Below the pieces are notes generated by a model that was not told the DNA's origin, made no database searches, and saw only the letters and a list, made by a program, of their open reading frames with translations. A program made the position numbers and the translations under genes. From Parasitella parasitica (lineage: Eukaryota > Mucoromycota > Mucoromycetes > Mucorales > Mucoraceae), in the NCBI GenBank assembly GCA_025201805.1, contig MU619419.1, positions 1-28,270 of the forward strand: a stretch of DNA of 28,270 bases, read 5' to 3'. This document shows positions 1 to 9,204 of this stretch, in pieces. Position 1 is the stretch's first letter. Every line of letters begins with the position of its first letter.

Positions 1-331
1 TGATGTTGCTTGCAAATTATTCTTATCGATTAGTATCGACTAGTATTTTAAATAAGTCACCAAAAATTTATGTAGTTGTAAAAAGTATAAATAGCAGATG
101 CAAAGTTGAATCTTTGATAAGCTTTCGTATCTCATTAATTCAACGTTGTTTTTTATACTTTTCTTATTTTCGTTCTTGCAGATCTCAACAGCCTCAGATC
201 CCCAGTATCAGATCTAATTAAACTTCTATATTATAAGCTAACTTATTTCTGAACCCTGCCTCTTTCCCCATGCTTCTTGCTTCTTGCCCCTGGAAAGTGT
301 AATCTTACCCGGAAAAAAAATATCCGAATAC
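1..331. other. Gene-free AT-rich left edge
   Basis: I see no supported gene here. The longest open frame (3-221, +) has no recognisable motif and a composition like non-coding AT-rich DNA. The stretch lies directly upstream of the gag-like remnant and may be part of the same decayed element, but I found no terminal repeat that would prove it. Confidence 0.5.
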
Positions 332-876
332 ATGGCCATAACCATGTTCTTCTCTAATAATAACCTCACGGAAGAACAATCTGGAGTCCTGAACAATTTT
401 CTGTCGCACTTCCATGCGCTCAGAAAATTTATTCCTTCTTGACTGGAGGCATTCTCCGATGACCTAAGCATAATCGAAGCTAACATGCACGAAAAACTGC
501 AGTGACAGATAGACCATGTTCTAATCCAAGCTGAAGCAGCTACTAAACCTCTGGGCAAAGATATTAAGGGCTTCATTGATGATCATATAGTATTGAACGG
601 TGAACAGCAATCTGTTGCAGCAACAGAAGTTCAAAACCCCACAAACACTACTCCTGCTATACCTCCGCTAATGATTAAGGTAAAGGAGCCTAATATCTTT
701 ACCGAGAAGCTGAGTCAGTGTTACTCCTCCTGCTTGCAATTGACACTTTTCTTTGCCTTAAATCCTGTTTCTCTAATGATAAGAACAAAATTCTGTACGC
801 CATATCCTAGATGCAAGGCATGGTCTTTCCTAAAATGGAATATTACCTACAAGAAATTGATCTGCAGAACAACTAG
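332..876 (+). pseudogene. Degenerate gag-like fragment of a Ty3/gypsy-type retrotransposon
   Basis: One reading frame can be followed from the ATG at 332 to about 770, interrupted by stop codons at 440 and 503. It then continues in another frame, with further stops at 808 and 874. The conceptual protein has features of the Gag N-terminal region of fungal chromoviruses: a helical stretch with the words EAATKPLGKDIKGFIDDHI, a proline/threonine linker, an IKVKEP motif, an LFFALNP motif, and after the frameshift KILYAIS followed by MQGMVFPKMEYYLQ. No zinc knuckle, protease or polymerase follows, because the similarity ends where the left arm of the inverted repeat begins. The family call rests on pattern recognition alone. 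It is clearly broken and not functional. Confidence 0.6.
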
Positions 877-883
877 AGATTTT

Positions 884-1912
884 GTAAATTACTTTCTAAT
901 AATTTTAATATGTACTTTTTCTAATATTTTAATGCTTTGCTCCTTACGTCTCCAAATAATAGGCTTCATTTTCTTGAAGGCTGCTGAATAAAATATATCT
1001 TCCCATTCATCTAACACTGTTCGTTCTCTCTATCTGCAACTCGCTACTCAAGTAACACATGGTTTATCAAAGCTGGAATACTTTACATGTCTATTGGCAT
1101 TTGCTTGACTCTTATTTTTAGCCTCCATTAATCCATTTTATACTTAAGCTACTATCTTTCATCAAAATTTATAAATTGCTCTGGTTATGTTAAACAAGTC
1201 AAAAGACTCGACTGTATCAGAGTGCCAAAAAACGAAAATGAAAAATATAATATTAAACATTAAAATAAAAAAACGCAACCCCGACGAAAATCATGTGACG
1301 GATGAGATCAACAAACCAAAACACCAAGCCTCACTGACACAACGCCCAATTGTCACAGAACACAAAAACTAGAAGATCTTGCTACAGAAATGCCAAAACA
1401 CACGGAAAACAAGTAAAAAAATAAGAAACACCAAAAAGTATGCAAAAAAAACAACGAATACCAAGAAAAAAGACAAATCAAAGTGACTAAACAAACACAG
1501 AAAAGAAACGTAATCAAAATCCACCAATGCGAGAGAAAAACGAAAAAGCAAATCCAAAAGTCAAAAAATTAGAAAATCTCAAAAACACAAAGACAAGAAC
1601 TTGTTTAACATAACCAGAGCAATTTATAAATTTTGATGAAAGATAGTAGCTTAAGTATAAAATGGATTAATGGAGGCTAAAAATAAGAGTCAAGCAAATG
1701 CCAATAGACATGTAAAGTATTCCAGCTTTGATAAACCATGTGTTACTTGAGTAGCGAGTTGCAGATAGAGAGAACGAACAGTGTTAGATGAATGGGAAGA
1801 TATATTTTATTCAGCAGCCTCCAAGAAAATGAAGCCTATTATTTAGAGACGTGAAAAGTAAAACATCAAGATATTAGAAAAAGTACATATTTTTAGAAAG
1901 TAATTACATGAA
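884..1912. repeat. Long inverted repeat (foldback element), about 315-bp arms with 399-bp spacer
   Basis: The segment at about 884-1199 is repeated as its reverse complement at 1599-1912. I aligned the arms base by base. Positions 978-1199 pair with 1599-1820 without a mismatch (222 bp). One mismatch (977/1821) follows, then near-identity out to 961/1837. Farther out the arms diverge, with several substitutions and an indel. The spacer 1200-1598 is unusual: its plus strand is extremely A-rich and T-poor and has no convincing coding sequence. The left arm abuts the gag remnant. The structure could be a foldback transposon, a MITE-like palindrome, or an inverted duplication of an element end. 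A transcript would fold into a long hairpin. Confidence 0.9.
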
Positions 1913-2381
1913 TCTTTTTCGAAAATAATTGTCATTTTACAAAGCTGCTTGCACAGTAATATTTGTTAATCAACCGAACATATCGTTACCAGAAACCCAT
2001 TCAAATACAGCAGCATTTTGCATTTAAGTATTAGTAAGTAATTAAATGTGGTCAATGTGTAGAGCTAACGATAGCAGTTTAGGCCAAACAAGTAACTTAT
2101 GAGCTGATCAGTTATGAAGTACTTGATTCTTGTTCTTGATACCATTTCTTAGATGGAAAGCGCCCCGCGCGCTGTACTACTACCGCAATGTCCGAGAAAA
2201 TTAACAGAGATTTTGACTCACGTGGAATATCTTTTTTCTCGTCTGCACAAATTGATCCTAAACATCTGCACCAATGAAACAGGACCAATCGGCCGCTATT
2301 TTCTGAAATTGATAAGTTGCTTTTTTTTTTGTTTTCGCATTTTGTTTCTTCAAGTCTTTTTTGACACCTTTTGTTTATGAT
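1913..2381. other. Upstream region of the transcription-factor gene; no supported gene
   Basis: This stretch separates the inverted repeat from the ATG at 2382. A short ATG frame at 2190-2281 (MSEKINRDF...) could be an upstream ORF in the leader. A T-rich run (about 2319-2380) sits just before the start. I searched all forward frames for the cysteine spacing of a Zn2Cys6 cluster that might form an upstream exon and found none. Confidence 0.4.
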
Positions 2382-4598
2382 ATGGCACATAAATCGAACG
2401 CAAAACGAAAAGGCCAAAATAGTAATTCTAAGGCAAAAGAAAAACCCACAACAGCGCACGATGACATTGAGTCTCTTCAAATAACATTTTACGAGATTGA
2501 ATCATGGATTGAAAAAACAACTCCAATTCTATCTCGCATGACAAAGGAACTCGATAAAGCCTCTGGTCATTTTGAAAAACATCGTAAAGGAGACCAGAAA
2601 GCAACAGTCATAGCTCCAGATTTACAGCATCAGAAATTCATAGATACGAAAAACTTGGAGCAGCAATTACTGCAATTTCAACAGCAGCAGCATCAACAGC
2701 AACCGCTACCATGGAAGCGACATCTATTGAATGGTAATGCTGTTGAAGGTAATACAGCCTTGCCCTGCTCATCATCTTCGTCACCAAAAGCATCCTCTTC
2801 AAATCATACGTCAATGGATGACAGTTCAATGCAATGGCTTTTGTCCTTTCAACCTGGAAACCTTTTAAGACTTGACACCAATATTACCAGCATAGAACAA
2901 TTAATTCAAGCTGTGCAAAAAATTAAACTGCTACAGTCAGAAGAAGCTACTCCTCTCAATTCAACTAGCACAGCATCCACAGCACTAGCTCTTCCAGGAG
3001 ATGAAGATATGGCATTAGAACTTTTATATTCATCTCCCTCGAGTTCATCAACAGCGGATCAGCCATCAGACGCATATGTGGAATATTGGCAATACGCATT
3101 GGGCAGGAGACCAAAGATTTGCCTTGAAAACTATAGACATTGTCGAATGAATCTGAATAGTCTCACAAAAGATTTATCGCCTGAAGCACTCAATTACATG
3201 GGCCAAGTGTTTTGGGATTGTTTACACCCAAAATTTTCCTCTGACTGGAATTCCTTTTGGGATAGATCAGGCGACCCTAAACGGAATCAAGTGTGCATCG
3301 ACTCTGGCTTGGCAATGGTCTTTTTGCATGTAATGCGACATGACAAGGATATATGCGAGAATTCACAAGAAATTGCTGGCTTTTATTTCGACCGAGCAAG
3401 AGAAGAAATGATGGAATTTTACGACGAGCCGCCAGACTGTTCCATAATCGAAGCACTGCTAAATTTATCCATGTTTTGCATTGTCTGTAAACGATATTCT
3501 CAGGCCAAAATCTATGTTGGACTGTGTCTGCACATGGTAATGGAATGTGGCATTCATAAAGCTTGTAACCTACCAACGGATGACCTTATCAAAAGGAAAA
3601 AATACCTCAAGTTGCTGCTAATTTTGTATTATAATGACTCGACCTTGGCTGTATACGTTGGAGATCAGGCTATCATTCGTGACACCGAGTTTGATATCGA
3701 TTTTTACCAAATTATCTCGCTGAACGATACTTTATTCGAATTGAACAAGAGCAAAGACATTGGAGACAGAGTTGATTTCGACAATGGCAAGACGATAGTA
3801 AAGGAATCATATTTTGTGCACACTGTTGAGCTAGTCCGATTAACGAAAAAGACAAACGAATTGATTGGCCGGGGCGCCACTGTAAAGCAACTGTTGGCGC
3901 AGGAAAAGTACTTGGAACAGTGGGATAAGCGACTGCCTGACATCTTTAGACCTCAGAATTACAATTATGAACAACTGGAACAGCTTAAATTAAAAAGGGG
4001 AAAAGATAAAGATCTTGCAACACCAATGAATGCAAAAACATTACAAGCACAAGCATCTCTGCTGCTTAAAATACAGTACGACTCACTGTGGATTATTTTA
4101 CACAAAGCTATCCTCAACAGCATTCGACGATCAACGACAAGTGGCTCGTCTCCTTCTCTTTCTGGTCAAGAACAAAGATCATGCGCCATTTGCACCAATT
4201 CAGCAGATAGTATCGTTAAAATTTCAGAGGTCATAACTCGTTGCTTTGGATGGTGCGTGTGCCAGCAAATTATTACATGTTTGTACCACGCTTCGACTGT
4301 GTATTGCGGGAATGCTTTGATGAAGGACGATTTACAGCTGAAAAATAGAGCAAAGATTATGATACATAGAATCATGCGTATTCTAGAGGCCTGCAGGATT
4401 ATTTACGCTGGATTTCCTGATGACATGACTGATTGTCTATGCGAATTTTTGAAAAACCACGGCATGCACAACAGTCTGGAATGCTCTTGTAAATCAGGAA
4501 AAGAAAATTCATCGCCGGATCTGGCTATAGCTAATATAAAAGAAGAAGAGAATACCCTCCTGGCATCGCTATTTGATCATGATCATGATAATACATAA
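2382..4598 (+). CDS. Fungal-specific transcription-factor-domain protein, zinc cluster not visible
   Basis: Single-exon frame of 738 residues from the first ATG (2382). The frame stays open seven codons upstream to a TTG, which is not a likely start. The order is: a basic stretch (KSNAKRKGQ), a predicted helical linker (about residues 30-60), a glutamine-rich run (about 94-108), serine-rich low-complexity segments (about 130-230), then a region from about 230 to 500 that resembles the middle homology region of fungal Zn2Cys6 regulators, with motifs such as YVEYWQYALGR, FYFDRARE and AKIYVGLCLHMVMECGIHK. A cysteine-containing helical tail follows. In relatives the basic stretch directly follows the zinc cluster. 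Here no CxxC...C arrangement precedes it, so DNA binding is uncertain. Nuclear regulatory role inferred; target unknown. Convergent with GDA1, 205 bp apart. Confidence 0.75.
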   Translation: MAHKSNAKRKGQNSNSKAKEKPTTAHDDIESLQITFYEIESWIEKTTPILSRMTKELDKASGHFEKHRKGDQKATVIAPDLQHQKFIDTKNLEQQLLQFQQQQHQQQPLPWKRHLLNGNAVEGNTALPCSSSSSPKASSSNHTSMDDSSMQWLLSFQPGNLLRLDTNITSIEQLIQAVQKIKLLQSEEATPLNSTSTASTALALPGDEDMALELLYSSPSSSSTADQPSDAYVEYWQYALGRRPKICLENYRHCRMNLNSLTKDLSPEALNYMGQVFWDCLHPKFSSDWNSFWDRSGDPKRNQVCIDSGLAMVFLHVMRHDKDICENSQEIAGFYFDRAREEMMEFYDEPPDCSIIEALLNLSMFCIVCKRYSQAKIYVGLCLHMVMECGIHKACNLPTDDLIKRKKYLKLLLILYYNDSTLAVYVGDQAIIRDTEFDIDFYQIISLNDTLFELNKSKDIGDRVDFDNGKTIVKESYFVHTVELVRLTKKTNELIGRGATVKQLLAQEKYLEQWDKRLPDIFRPQNYNYEQLEQLKLKRGKDKDLATPMNAKTLQAQASLLLKIQYDSLWIILHKAILNSIRRSTTSGSSPSLSGQEQRSCAICTNSADSIVKISEVITRCFGWCVCQQIITCLYHASTVYCGNALMKDDLQLKNRAKIMIHRIMRILEACRIIYAGFPDDMTDCLCEFLKNHGMHNSLECSCKSGKENSSPDLAIANIKEEENTLLASLFDHDHDNT

Positions 4599-4803
4599 TG
4601 CAATCTTATTTATATAACATGTACATCTAATTCACTTGGTTTTTTCGTTTATTTTTCAACATCATAATCTTTCGTTACCCTTAATACATATTTTATACAT
4701 AATGGTCTATATCTGGGCTATATTAGTATATCTCCAAAGTATATGCGATTTTTCCACTGTTATTTTATTTCTAGAATGAAATGAATATGTTCAAGGATAT
4801 TTT

Positions 4804-6277
4804 CTAATTGCGACCGCACAATTGAGTACTATCAATCATGGCAATGGAAGCGCCAAGACACCAACCAGTCTCTGCATCACGGATCTTCTTGGCAGTACGC
4901 ACCAGGCGTTCCGGAGGAACATCATAGCCAATACGCAACAGAGCATGAGTATACGTCAAGTCAAGACAATATTCAGGAGAGTGCTTTAAAACACTCAACG
5001 CATTAGGCACATGTCTAAAAACTTCGGGGTCCCCACTGCAGACACGCTGAGCCAATTCACCAAACTCGCGCACAGTGAATTGCGATGGCATGCCCAGAGG
5101 TTGTGTCAGATCGTAAAAGAAGGAGAAAACATACAAATCACGATCGCCAAATGTCTCAGTCAACGGAGGCTGATAGACACCGTCAAAAGCACAAGGAGCT
5201 AATAGACATTCCTTTTCTTTGCCAAACACTTTCTCAATCACGCCACGGCATGCAGCATGGCCAGCACCAGTACCAACCAATTCTACTTCTTTAGTGACAC
5301 TGTTGCTCGTCCATTTGATAATTTCCTTGTGAGTTTTGGGCAAACAAGGATGGTATACTCGTCCTGTGGCAATAACTTCATCTTTCCATGTCTCAATCAC
5401 GTGGTGTTTAATCAGTTTGCGAGCTTCTTTTAATCCATATCCCAAATATGAGTGCTGATACAGGTTGTATTTTTGGTCCGCATAATCCAATTCGTAAACA
5501 TGGTCTCCAGGCAACATGTGCTCCGTATCCAAGGCAAATTCAGGTTCAAAAACGATTTGGGTGGATGCACCACCTAAATCAAAAGTAGCAACTGATTTAC
5601 CACGTTCAGTTGATTTAAGGTTTCCCAAGAGATAGTTGACAGTAATCCAGGCATAGACACCTTCGTCTTTTCCATCCATAATTTCGATATCGGCTATTGG
5701 GAATGGGTATTTTACCTGCAAGCGAGAACGTACTGCTTGCAATATACGGCTGCTTTTTTCAGCGCCTAGCAAACGAAGGCCAGCCGTTGCTTTCACTGCA
5801 ATTGGGGTGCAGTGTTGCATTGATTGAGGTACACTGTCGACAGCAATTTGCAATAACTCTTCCAAGGAATCAGCAGCGCCCTCTGCGTCATCGCCAAAAG
5901 AGGAGAGACCAGGTTCCAGCATATGAAATACTTCATTCTCCAGCTCAGGTTCTTTTTTACAATGATTGAATTTGTAGACATGAACTCGAGAACCAGAGGA
6001 ACCTGCGTCAATCATGACAGCGTATTGTACAAGCGTCTTTCCTGGGTGTGGTACTGAACAATGATCTGAAAGTAAGTCTTGTGCTACGTTTTGAACTACG
6101 ATTAGTTGGAGGCTGTCTCCTTGAAATAACATTTATACCAATTTTGTTGTTGCTGTAATAGCCAGGGATAGACGAATATGATTCTGTTGGTAGCAGTATC
6201 CATATCAGAAATATGAATACAAGCACTGAAGTGATAGATAGCAGAAGCCTCTTTTTACTTTGCAGACTAAAGTTCAT
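4804..6277 (-). CDS. GDA1: Golgi guanosine/uridine diphosphatase (GDA1/CD39 family), two exons
   Basis: Hydrolyses nucleoside diphosphates left in the Golgi lumen after glycosyl transfer, giving the monophosphate needed for nucleotide-sugar exchange. Exons are 6277-6139 and 6095-4804. The 43-nt intron begins GTATAA and ends CTAATCGTAG. Total 476 residues. A single hydrophobic signal-anchor near residues 11-29 fits a type II Golgi membrane protein. The apyrase conserved regions appear in order: IDAGSSGSRVHVYKF, KATAGLRLLG, DGKDEGVYAWITVNYLLG, ATFDLGGASTQIVFEP, and a C-terminal ETGWCLGAS. The start at 6277 is the first in-frame ATG. The frame is open a further 62 codons upstream, back to a GTG, including a short glutamine run, so a longer N-terminus cannot be excluded. 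All key motifs are intact. Confidence 0.95.
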
Positions 6278-7506
6278 TCTCTTTATCCAGTTTTGAAAAG
6301 ATTGTTGCTGCTGTTGTTGTTTAACTTGAATCGAGCTCTGTCGCTTGTGTAGCGAAGAGGACTGTAAAGGCGAATAATCCGTAGATAAAATATTGACTAT
6401 ATGTTTTTCTCTCTTTTTCACAGCGTAAAAAAAAGAAAAGGTGCTTGGAAGAGAGGAAGACACAATTCAGCAATCAACGGCAAATGTCGGCTTTTAAAGC
6501 TAGAAAGGAGATCCACTTCCTTATATTGGAAGCATGAATCTATCAAGCACCAAATAAATGAATAAAAGCTTACAAAAGTAGACATGAAATGCCTGCAAAG
6601 AGTTTTCAGCGAGCCTTATGTGCTTTGGGACCAGATTTCTTGGAAACTTCACATTCTTCTGCTAAATAGCCGATGATGTCTATAGAGTGAATCGACTTGG
6701 CTTGCCAAGCAGAGTTGTCTTTGTTCACTTACATTGTATGAATTTGATGCAAAGCACCAATATTGAGAATAACATACTTTTATCTGAGATAGAGCACTTT
6801 TTTCAAGTAGATCTGACATGCTTTCTTTTTTTTTTTTTATTGTTGATCACCACATTGCATATAGTGAATACCAAGATGTGTTTAGTAATACAAGTACAAG
6901 TTGTATTTTCTTTGATTATAAAAAGGTATCTATCCAAGTTTACACTTTAAAAATGAATGGCTTTATCTACTGCCTTAACATTTGTTATTCGTAAATCAGG
7001 AAGCCTGCAAATCTGACTAATAAATATCTTGCTACGATTAGTTCTTTGCTTTTATTGTTTTGTCTCGTACAACCAAGTAAAGTTCGTTTCAAAAGGTGCA
7101 TCTCCCGGAATGTATATAGACGAGTAAGAAAAGAGCGAACCCTTTCAAGCTAAAATAATAAGATTGCTAGCCAAGCAAGCCATGTTGCCAGGCAGAATGG
7201 TCGGTCTAGCCTTCGTGTAATCCAGACATGTACCAAGTAAAGAGCTAAAAGGAGGAGATCAGGGCTCTTGGTGGTTCTCAACAACAGTCCTAGTAGATAA
7301 TCTCTGTTATATTTATTCCCTCACTGAGTTTCCTCCTTCTGTTTTTCTTCCTCTTCTAACAATTTGGAAATAGTAATACAAGGATCAACTAAATATAGGG
7401 AACACTCGTTAAACATGTATTTCAAAAAAAAAAAAAAAATCTTTGGTCGAAGCTAACCCTTCTTTACTGCTAAAACCAGCATCCTTTCCCCCCCCCCCTC
7501 ACTTAA
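6278..7506. other. Shared divergent upstream region of GDA1 and GSK3; homopolymer tracts
   Basis: No supported gene. The region holds the leaders and presumably the promoters of the two flanking, divergently transcribed genes. Near the GSK3 start it contains a run of 16 A (7424-7439) and a run of 11 C (7488-7498), the latter only 8 bases before the ATG at 7507. A pyrimidine-rich stretch lies around 7310-7365. Open frames here (for example 6687-6950, +) look like chance. Confidence 0.5.
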
Positions 7507-8978
7507 ATGGAAAAACAACCAGAAAAGACGATACACTTGGGGGTGAAACCTTCCACTCCAGGTAAAGCATGTTTGCAAAGCCCCAGCAGCAACGGTTACC
7601 AACAGCTCCAAATAGGTTCACCATCGCCAACAAATCATCTACGGCATGTCATTGTTGCTGCAAAAGACGGAAGAACGGGAGAAGATATGCAGCTTCATTA
7701 CACTCATGAGAAAGTAATTGGAAATGGATCGTTTGGAGTTGTATATCAAGCAAAATTAATGCACACTGGAGAACTAGCAGCAATCAAAAAGGTGTTGCAG
7801 GATAAGCGATTCAAGGTTTGATAAAGCTGTATGTAATTTTGAATCATTCTTCCTTTATTGACCTTGCCTTGCTGGATAGAACCGCGAATTGGAAATGATG
7901 AGAATGATGCACCATCCAAATGTGTGTGCCTTGAGAGCTTATTTTTATAATCAAGGCGAAAAGGTAGTATGAGTTCAACCATTGTTCTTCTTATGCTAAG
8001 ATGTCTGTGTTTAGATGGACGAAATATTCTTGAATCTTGTACTGGAGTATGTACCAGAAACAGTTTATAGAGTAGCTCGTCATTACGCCAAAATTAGACA
8101 ACCTATACCCGTTTTGCAGGTCAAGATTTACATGTATCAGCTGTACAGAGCGCTTGCATATTGTCATAGCATTGGTATCTGTCATCGAGATATTAAGCCT
8201 CAGAATTTATTATTAGAGCCCATCACAGGCGTCTTGAAGCTGTGTGATTTTGGAAGTGCGAAAATACTCAATTCTGGTGATTCCAATGTCTCTTACATTT
8301 GTTCTCGTTATTATCGTGCTCCAGAATTAATTTTTGGTGCTGCTGAATACTCTGTCAAAATTGACATATGGTCTGCTGGTTGTGTTATGGGTGAGTTGTT
8401 ATTAGGACAGCCATTATTTCCAGGTGAAAGTGGTATAGATCAATTGGTTGAAATCATCAAAGTACTCGGCACTCCATCAAGAGAACAAATCGAATTAATG
8501 AACCCTGAATATGATGACCACAAATTTCCTCTTATCAAACCACACCCATTTGCAAAGGTATTTTTTGTATTTTTGCAATCCAAGATATATGCTTATTTCA
8601 ATAATAGATCTTTAGATTACGAACACCACCAGAAGCTATTGATTTGATGTCAAATATACTACAATACAATCCATTGGCAAGACCGACTGCTAGTGAAGCA
8701 CTTATACATCCGTTTTTTGACGAATTGCGCAATCCTGATACGAAAATGCCTACAGGCAAAGAACTACCGCCGCTATTTGACTTCTCGATTGGAGGTAAAT
8801 AGTAGACCATTTGATATTCTTTTTTTTTCTCACACCACATTCAGAATTATCGATCCAACCTGAATTTATCAAAAAACTTGTACCACCACATTGCTATGAT
8901 GAATTAGCATCCAGAGGAATCAATATTAATAATTTTGAGCCGATTCCTGCAGAAGGTCTACGCATATCATTGGATTGA
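7507..8978 (+). CDS. GSK3: GSK3-type serine/threonine protein kinase, five exons
   Basis: Exons 7507-7815, 7880-7963, 8015-8557, 8608-8794 and 8845-8978, with introns of 50-64 nt, give 418 residues. Kinase hallmarks are intact: glycine loop GNGSFGVVY (about 72-80), ATP lysine in AIKKV (K94), HRDIKPQN (catalytic Asp about 190), DFG (about 209) and the activation segment [14 protein letters not shown] with the GSK3-type tyrosine (about 225). The three basic residues of the priming-phosphate pocket are present (Arg105, Lys214, Arg229). The C-lobe reads through [13 protein letters not shown] and FFDELRNP. The N-terminus lacks the inhibitory-serine RTTSF-type motif of animal GSK3, so Akt-style control is unlikely. 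GSK3 kinases phosphorylate primed substrates in signalling, stress and cell-cycle pathways. Confidence 0.96.
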
Positions 8979-9127
8979 TCATCCATCCCAGCAATCTTTC
9001 TTAACTGTAAATAAATATATATAAAAAAAAGATCTGATAAAGAAATAGCCCTCTTGATGTACAATCAAGTTACAATACCATATACTGGTACCAAGCTTGT
9101 AGTCACCGTAAATGACTGTTAATCCTA

Positions 9128-9159
9128 TTTTTTTTTTGAAAAAAAAAAAAAAAAAAAAA
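9128..9159. repeat. T10-G-A21 homopolymer palindrome upstream of RRB1
   Basis: Ten T, one G, then 21 A in direct succession, 45 bases upstream of the RRB1 start codon and within the short intergenic gap after GSK3. Poly(dA:dT) tracts exclude nucleosomes and commonly mark fungal promoters. The two opposed runs could also extrude a small hairpin. The run lengths are prone to sequencing error. Confidence 0.7.
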
Positions 9160-9204
9160 TGTAAGTAAACATTTACTTCTATTTTGTTCATACAACCTGT
9201 ACCA

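Noticed and set aside
1187-1557. Open frames within the inverted-repeat spacer (1187-1372 + and 1557-1369 -)
   Set aside because: They reflect extreme A-richness (Lys/Asn/Thr-rich on one strand, Phe/Leu/Val-rich on the other) and show no motif or plausible start context.
2361-2381. Extending the transcription-factor gene to the TTG at 2361
   Set aside because: TTG is not a normal start in nuclear fungal genes, and an in-frame ATG follows at 2382.
8558-8649. Reading the GSK3 third exon straight on past 8557
   Set aside because: That frame gives a non-kinase tail and a stop at 8647-8649. A GT-AG intron at 8558-8607 restores the highly conserved RTPPEAIDL block.
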